Source of the DNA: Deltaproteobacteria bacterium
Lineage (GTDB): Bacteria; Myxococcota_A; Polyangia; Polyangiales; Polyangiaceae
Length of the DNA: 64,000 nt
Reading direction: 5' to 3'
NCBI GenBank assembly: GCA_003235365.1
Contig: QJWJ01000522.1
Location: 20,701-84,700 of the forward strand
Shown here in pieces: positions 60,876-64,000 of the stretch. The notes under the pieces are model-generated. The model made no database searches, was not told where the DNA came from, and worked only from the letters and a program-made list of their open reading frames with translations. A program made the position numbers and the translations under genes. Position 1 is the first letter of the stretch, and every line of letters starts with the position of its first letter.

Positions 60876-62189
60876 TCACCCGAACAAACGTCGAATGCCG
60901 TCAAAGACCTTGCGCGCATCGTCGACGGCATCCGCCGGAGGCCCCTCATCCAATGGATACCATTGCATCGCGCACTGATTGTAGTCGCGCATGACGGCTG
61001 GGCCCGAGTCGACCTCGGCCGCAAACACCAACCCGGAAACGACACGTCCCTCACGGCAGTACGAGTAGTAGCTCAACGGTTCGTCGATTCCGGGTCTGAG
61101 ATCCACACCGTACTTCGTGTGGTACTCGGCGATCAGTGTGTCACCCACGTCGCGGTGAGCGGTCAGCAGCGCGCTACCGAAGTCCCAGATCCGGGGCTTC
61201 TCGACGTCCTTTCCGGAGCGGCGCTTTCGCATCAACACGCGACGACGAGCGCGATCGTAGCAGGCCGCAGCGACGTGCACCTCGACGAGGTTCGACGGAC
61301 TGCGATGCCTGACGGGCGGTCGCGCCGCGCGAGCGAAGTACTCGCGGATTTGTTCGTTGATCTCGAGGTTGTTGGTCTGCAACAGCGCCGTGCGTAGCTC
61401 GGCAGGGCGCAACTGGGCGACGAGCTGTTGTTTGGGCATGTCGTGCAGTTCGTCGTAGTCGAACTGGTGCTCGTATCCGTGCCAATCGCAGCGATACCAG
61501 ATCGACGGATAGGGACGCCCGGACCAGACGCCCTTGAGCTTGTGGTAGCCGACCAAGCGCATCAAACGGCTGCGGCTCGACTCTGCTTGAACGAGGAGCT
61601 CGGCCAGCATCGCCGAGATCGTGACCGCACCGCGCATCGCGCTCTTGCCAATTCGAAACCCCGTGTCGATATCGGGCCCCAAGAAGTCGCGTATCGGGAT
61701 CGTGCGAGTCTGCACCTCGATGTTGCGCGCCCGGTCACTACGCACATCCCCAACCGGGGCAATCCAGCACGAGGCCTTGACTCCCAAGCGGTGAGCCCGC
61801 TGAACCCGATCGTCGTCGGCATCGCGCTCCGCCACTTCATTCTGCAACAGCGCACAAGCATCGGCGGTCATCTGCAGCGCGCGGTACAACTCGGCATCGT
61901 CGTAAACACGGGTGAACAACACCACCTCGTCGCCGATGTACTTCCACACCTGTGGCTGCAGGGCGTCGTCGTCGTGAAGCACACGCTCGACCGTTCGCTC
62001 CACGCTGTAGTAGAAGCTCTTGATGACGTCGGGCCAGCGCTGGGGCGCGCGGCTCTTGTACGACGTCGAGTTGACCAGATCGAACGACGAAAAGGCGTAG
62101 ACCGACAAGCCGCTGTCGCGCTCGGAACCGAGCACCTCGTAGGCCGCTCGAAGCTCTTGCTCGACGCGCGAATCCTGCTCGTTGCTCAC
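60876..62189 (-). CDS. Class III nucleotide cyclase-like domain fused to a degenerate Nudix-like domain
   Basis: 437 residues. The N-terminal half (about 25-235) reads as a class III cyclase: SSFDLVNSTS with metal Asp37, WKYIGDEVVLF with Lys83 and Asp87, and RDFLGPDIDTGFRIGKSA with Asp168, Asp175 and Arg179. Lys83 and Asp168 match the adenine-specifying pair, and Arg179 the transition-state Arg. The transition-state Asn position is Asp175. The C-terminal part (about 300-430) is Nudix-like, but its box region (GSALLTAHRDVGDTLIAEYH and TKYGV) lacks the REUxEE glutamates, so it is probably a ligand sensor. It starts 21 bases after the ImmA-type gene, on the same strand. Cyclase activity and product are inferred. 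Confidence 0.7.
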   Translation of the reverse strand: MSNEQDSRVEQELRAAYEVLGSERDSGLSVYAFSSFDLVNSTSYKSRAPQRWPDVIKSFYYSVERTVERVLHDDDALQPQVWKYIGDEVVLFTRVYDDAELYRALQMTADACALLQNEVAERDADDDRVQRAHRLGVKASCWIAPVGDVRSDRARNIEVQTRTIPIRDFLGPDIDTGFRIGKSAMRGAVTISAMLAELLVQAESSRSRLMRLVGYHKLKGVWSGRPYPSIWYRCDWHGYEHQFDYDELHDMPKQQLVAQLRPAELRTALLQTNNLEINEQIREYFARAARPPVRHRSPSNLVEVHVAAACYDRARRRVLMRKRRSGKDVEKPRIWDFGSALLTAHRDVGDTLIAEYHTKYGVDLRPGIDEPLSYYSYCREGRVVSGLVFAAEVDSGPAVMRDYNQCAMQWYPLDEGPPADAVDDARKVFDGIRRLFG

Positions 62190-62210
62190 GCCAAATCCGA
62201 CGAGCTGGAC

Positions 62211-62741
62211 TCAGGTCCAGGAAAACAAGCCTAGCCATCGGCCACGCGTCGTCGCCGCGTGCACGGAAACGCCGAAGTGCGCCGCAATCTTGTCGGTTTC
62301 GTAGACGCCATCGTTACGGAGGCGATTGGCCACGTCTTTGAACGCCAACTCGGGCATGAGCAGTGCACCGGCGAACTCGTGAGCTTCGTATTCTTCGTCA
62401 CTGGTTCCTTGACGATTCATTTCGTCGAACTCGCGACAGTTGTTCCATTTGTCGGCGTCGACGCGAAACCCCATGTGCAGGAACAGGTGGCCGAGTTCGT
62501 GAGCGATGCTGAAACGCCGCCGAGTTTCGGCAGCGGGCCCAACGCGAACCTCGAAGCTATCCCCCACCTTGCACACGCTTGCTTCGCCCCGACGAGATGC
62601 CTCGACCTCGTCGAGTTCGACGAGCGTGCCGTCCAAGCGGTGTATCGCGTCGGCCATGTCGAATGGGGGACCAGACAGCCCGATGTACGCGCGTACCGCG
62701 TCGGCAAACCGATTGATCTCACTGCGCCGCTGATAGTCCAT
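62211..62741 (-). CDS. ImmA/IrrE-type zinc metallopeptidase
   Basis: 176 residues. FSIAHELGHLFLH (H81-E-L-G-H85) is the zinc site, and YEAHEFAGALLMP (E119) matches the family third-ligand region (E-x2-A-x2-FA-LLMP). N-terminal MDYQRRSEINRFADAVRAYIGLSGPP fits the usual start. The C-terminus is a short winged-helix-like part (DKIAAHFGVSVHAATTRGRWLGL). Such peptidases cleave repressors of ICEs, DNA-damage systems and CBASS (CapP). An upstream ATG at 62801 is possible. It is operonic with the cyclase-Nudix gene. Confidence 0.85.
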   Translation of the reverse strand: MDYQRRSEINRFADAVRAYIGLSGPPFDMADAIHRLDGTLVELDEVEASRRGEASVCKVGDSFEVRVGPAAETRRRFSIAHELGHLFLHMGFRVDADKWNNCREFDEMNRQGTSDEEYEAHEFAGALLMPELAFKDVANRLRNDGVYETDKIAAHFGVSVHAATTRGRWLGLFSWT

Positions 62742-62892
62742 ACGCAACGATGCAGAGTATACGGCCGCCAGCAGGATGCACAACCGCTGTTTGCGAGGCA
62801 TGCTTTCGCCCAAGAAGACGCGCCGACGGAGCCAGCTCGAACCGCTGAATCAAGACCGCCAAGGGTGGATGGGCCTGCCCGCCTCAGGCAGC

Positions 62893-64000
62893 CTAACCGG
62901 AAAGGGAAGCGATGAACTTGCCGACGGTATCGATGATCGCCCCTTCTTTGCTCCATCCCTTCTCACCAGGCGAATCGTACAAAGGGTCCGCGGCGGTCAC
63001 GATCATCATCCGGCGGTCGTGCAACAAGACAATCAGATTGCCCCCGTGCCCCCAGGCGAAGTCGAACGCCTGGTCGTCGACGCGCGCCGTCCACCATTGG
63101 TAACCGTACCCCAGGTCGCGAAAGTAGTCGCCGAGCCAGCTCGAGAATACGCCGGTGAAGTTGATGCCCGTGGAGTACGGGTGCAGCGATGCGCTCACCC
63201 ATTGGGGAGCGAGCACCCGCTTGCCTCGATACTCGCCGCCGTGCATGTACAGCGACCCGAACTTCGCCATGTCTCGCACGGTGACGAACAGGCCGAATGC
63301 CCCAAAGTGGTAGCCGTCCGCCGCCCTGTGCCAATCGACCAGCGCCGCGTCCATTGGACCAAAAAGGTACTTGTCGGCAAACTCGGGAAGCTCCGTCTGA
63401 CAGGCACGCGCGACGGTAACCCCCAGCACGTGCGACGTCAGATTGCTGTAGCCGAACCGTCCAGGATGCGTGAGCGGAAACTCGATCATCCGCGGCAGCC
63501 AATCGTGCTTGGACTGAAAGTAGAGCAAGTCGGCGAAGGGAGGCTCGTTCTCTTCCCATGGGTAGCCCGCACGCATCTCGAGCAACTGCCTGACGGTGAT
63601 GTTCGCCTTTCCTTGCCGCCGCATCTTCTCGGCGTACTCCGGGAAGTACTCGATGATCTTCTGGTCGAGGCTCGGCAGGCACCCTTGGTCGAGAGCGATC
63701 CCGGTGAGCGCCGAGACGAAGCTCTTCGTGGTGGACATGCGGTCGTTGGCGTCGTCAATCGACGAACCGTTGAAGTACTCCTCGGCGATCAGTTGGTCGT
63801 TCTTGAAGACCGCCAGGCCGTGGAGGGTCTCCAGTTTGGCTGCATCCCAATAGAACCGTGCGACGAGCATCGGATCCAGTCCCTGCTCGGCGGGCGTGGA
63901 TACGGGCCAATCAGCGCGCACCGCCGGAGCGTACTTCACCGCCTCGAGTTGGGCAGTCGTGGGACTACACGAGGCGCCCGACGCAACGATTACCCCCGCC
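62893..64000 (-). CDS. Serine beta-lactamase-like lipoprotein (5' end outside window)
   Basis: At least 368 residues; the frame is open past the window edge. An in-window GTG at 63939 could be mistaken for the start, but upstream in-frame codons read AGVIVASGASC then SPTTAQ, a hydrophobic run and lipobox, so the true start lies beyond 64000. The catalytic part is class C beta-lactamase/DD-peptidase-like: STTKSF (Ser-x-x-Lys), FGYSNLTSH (Tyr-x-Asn) and WGHGGNL (replacing KTG). It is likely an esterase or peptidase acting outside the cytoplasm. A true resistance role is not indicated. Confidence 0.85.
   Translation of the reverse strand, partial: AGVIVASGASCSPTTAQLEAVKYAPAVRADWPVSTPAEQGLDPMLVARFYWDAAKLETLHGLAVFKNDQLIAEEYFNGSSIDDANDRMSTTKSFVSALTGIALDQGCLPSLDQKIIEYFPEYAEKMRRQGKANITVRQLLEMRAGYPWEENEPPFADLLYFQSKHDWLPRMIEFPLTHPGRFGYSNLTSHVLGVTVARACQTELPEFADKYLFGPMDAALVDWHRAADGYHFGAFGLFVTVRDMAKFGSLYMHGGEYRGKRVLAPQWVSASLHPYSTGINFTGVFSSWLGDYFRDLGYGYQWWTARVDDQAFDFAWGHGGNLIVLLHDRRMMIVTAADPLYDSPGEKGWSKEGAIIDTVGKFIASLSG

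Noticed and set aside
62893..63939. Beta-lactam resistance gene
   Set aside because: The HGG in place of KTG and the lipoprotein anchor fit esterase/peptidase-type paralogues. Family membership alone does not imply resistance.

Overview
This window is high-GC DNA from a free-living, signalling-rich bacterium. The mix suggests Myxococcota, probably Polyangiales: many lipoproteins with Gly/Ser/Pro/Asp-rich linkers, a Wsp-like chemosensory cluster, hybrid kinases, NtrC-type regulators and a large type I PKS. This placement is inferred from gene content. I see no rRNA, insertion sequence, phage genes or CRISPR array. One tRNA, tRNA-Leu(UAG), lies near 36.9 kb.

Layout. 0.2-2.8 kb: a MarR-type regulator followed by leuC and leuD (isopropylmalate isomerase). 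2.9-5.7 kb: housekeeping and unknown genes (Gly-rich RRM protein, TerB-like protein, YkgJ-type Cys-cluster protein, membrane protein). 5.7-13.2 kb: a signalling block. A GAF histidine kinase, a Tat-exported solute-binding protein and a HAMP histidine kinase overlap or abut on the minus strand. A CheY-like regulator follows after a 33-bp palindrome. A REC-REC-GGDEF-EAL protein diverges from them. 13.3-17.9 kb: GST, small proteins, a glycosyltransferase and a solenoid-like lipoprotein. 18.4-28.4 kb: an NtrC-like regulator, then a complete chemosensory set (CheW, CheR-TPR, CheW, MCP, CheA-REC, CheB, single-domain response regulator) with mostly overlapping genes. The component set matches the Pseudomonas Wsp system, but the terminal output protein has no GGDEF domain.

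28.5-36.7 kb: a Tat-exported molybdopterin oxidoreductase, an Asp/Gly/Ser-repeat lipoprotein, an MFS-spermidine synthase-like fusion, two metallophosphoesterases, and a 49-residue membrane protein below usual ORF cut-offs. 36.9-37.2 kb: the tRNA, its terminator, and two 48-bp direct repeats ending in a copy of the tRNA 3' end. 37.3-46.6 kb: M3 peptidase, SEC-C protein, an XRE-cupin/VOC operon, tandem paralogous exported proteins and a BNR-type lipoprotein.

46.8-59.1 kb: the most notable locus, a four-gene minus-strand operon. It encodes a 2816-residue highly reducing PKS (KS-AT-DH-cMT-psiKR-ER-KR-ACP-TE, the order of fungal HR-PKSs plus a fused GrsT/RifR-like thioesterase), a FAD-dependent halogenase-family enzyme, a CrtI/retinol-saturase-like flavoprotein and a Sfp-type phosphopantetheinyl transferase. 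Start and stop codons overlap or nearly touch at every junction, so together they look like a self-contained pathway to a probably chlorinated, C-methylated, reduced polyketide.

59.1-64 kb: a long intergenic region, a lipoprotein, then a two-gene module of an ImmA/IrrE-type metallopeptidase and a class III nucleotide cyclase fused to a degenerate Nudix-like domain. This is a candidate undescribed nucleotide-signalling or defence module. A serine beta-lactamase-like lipoprotein is cut by the window edge.
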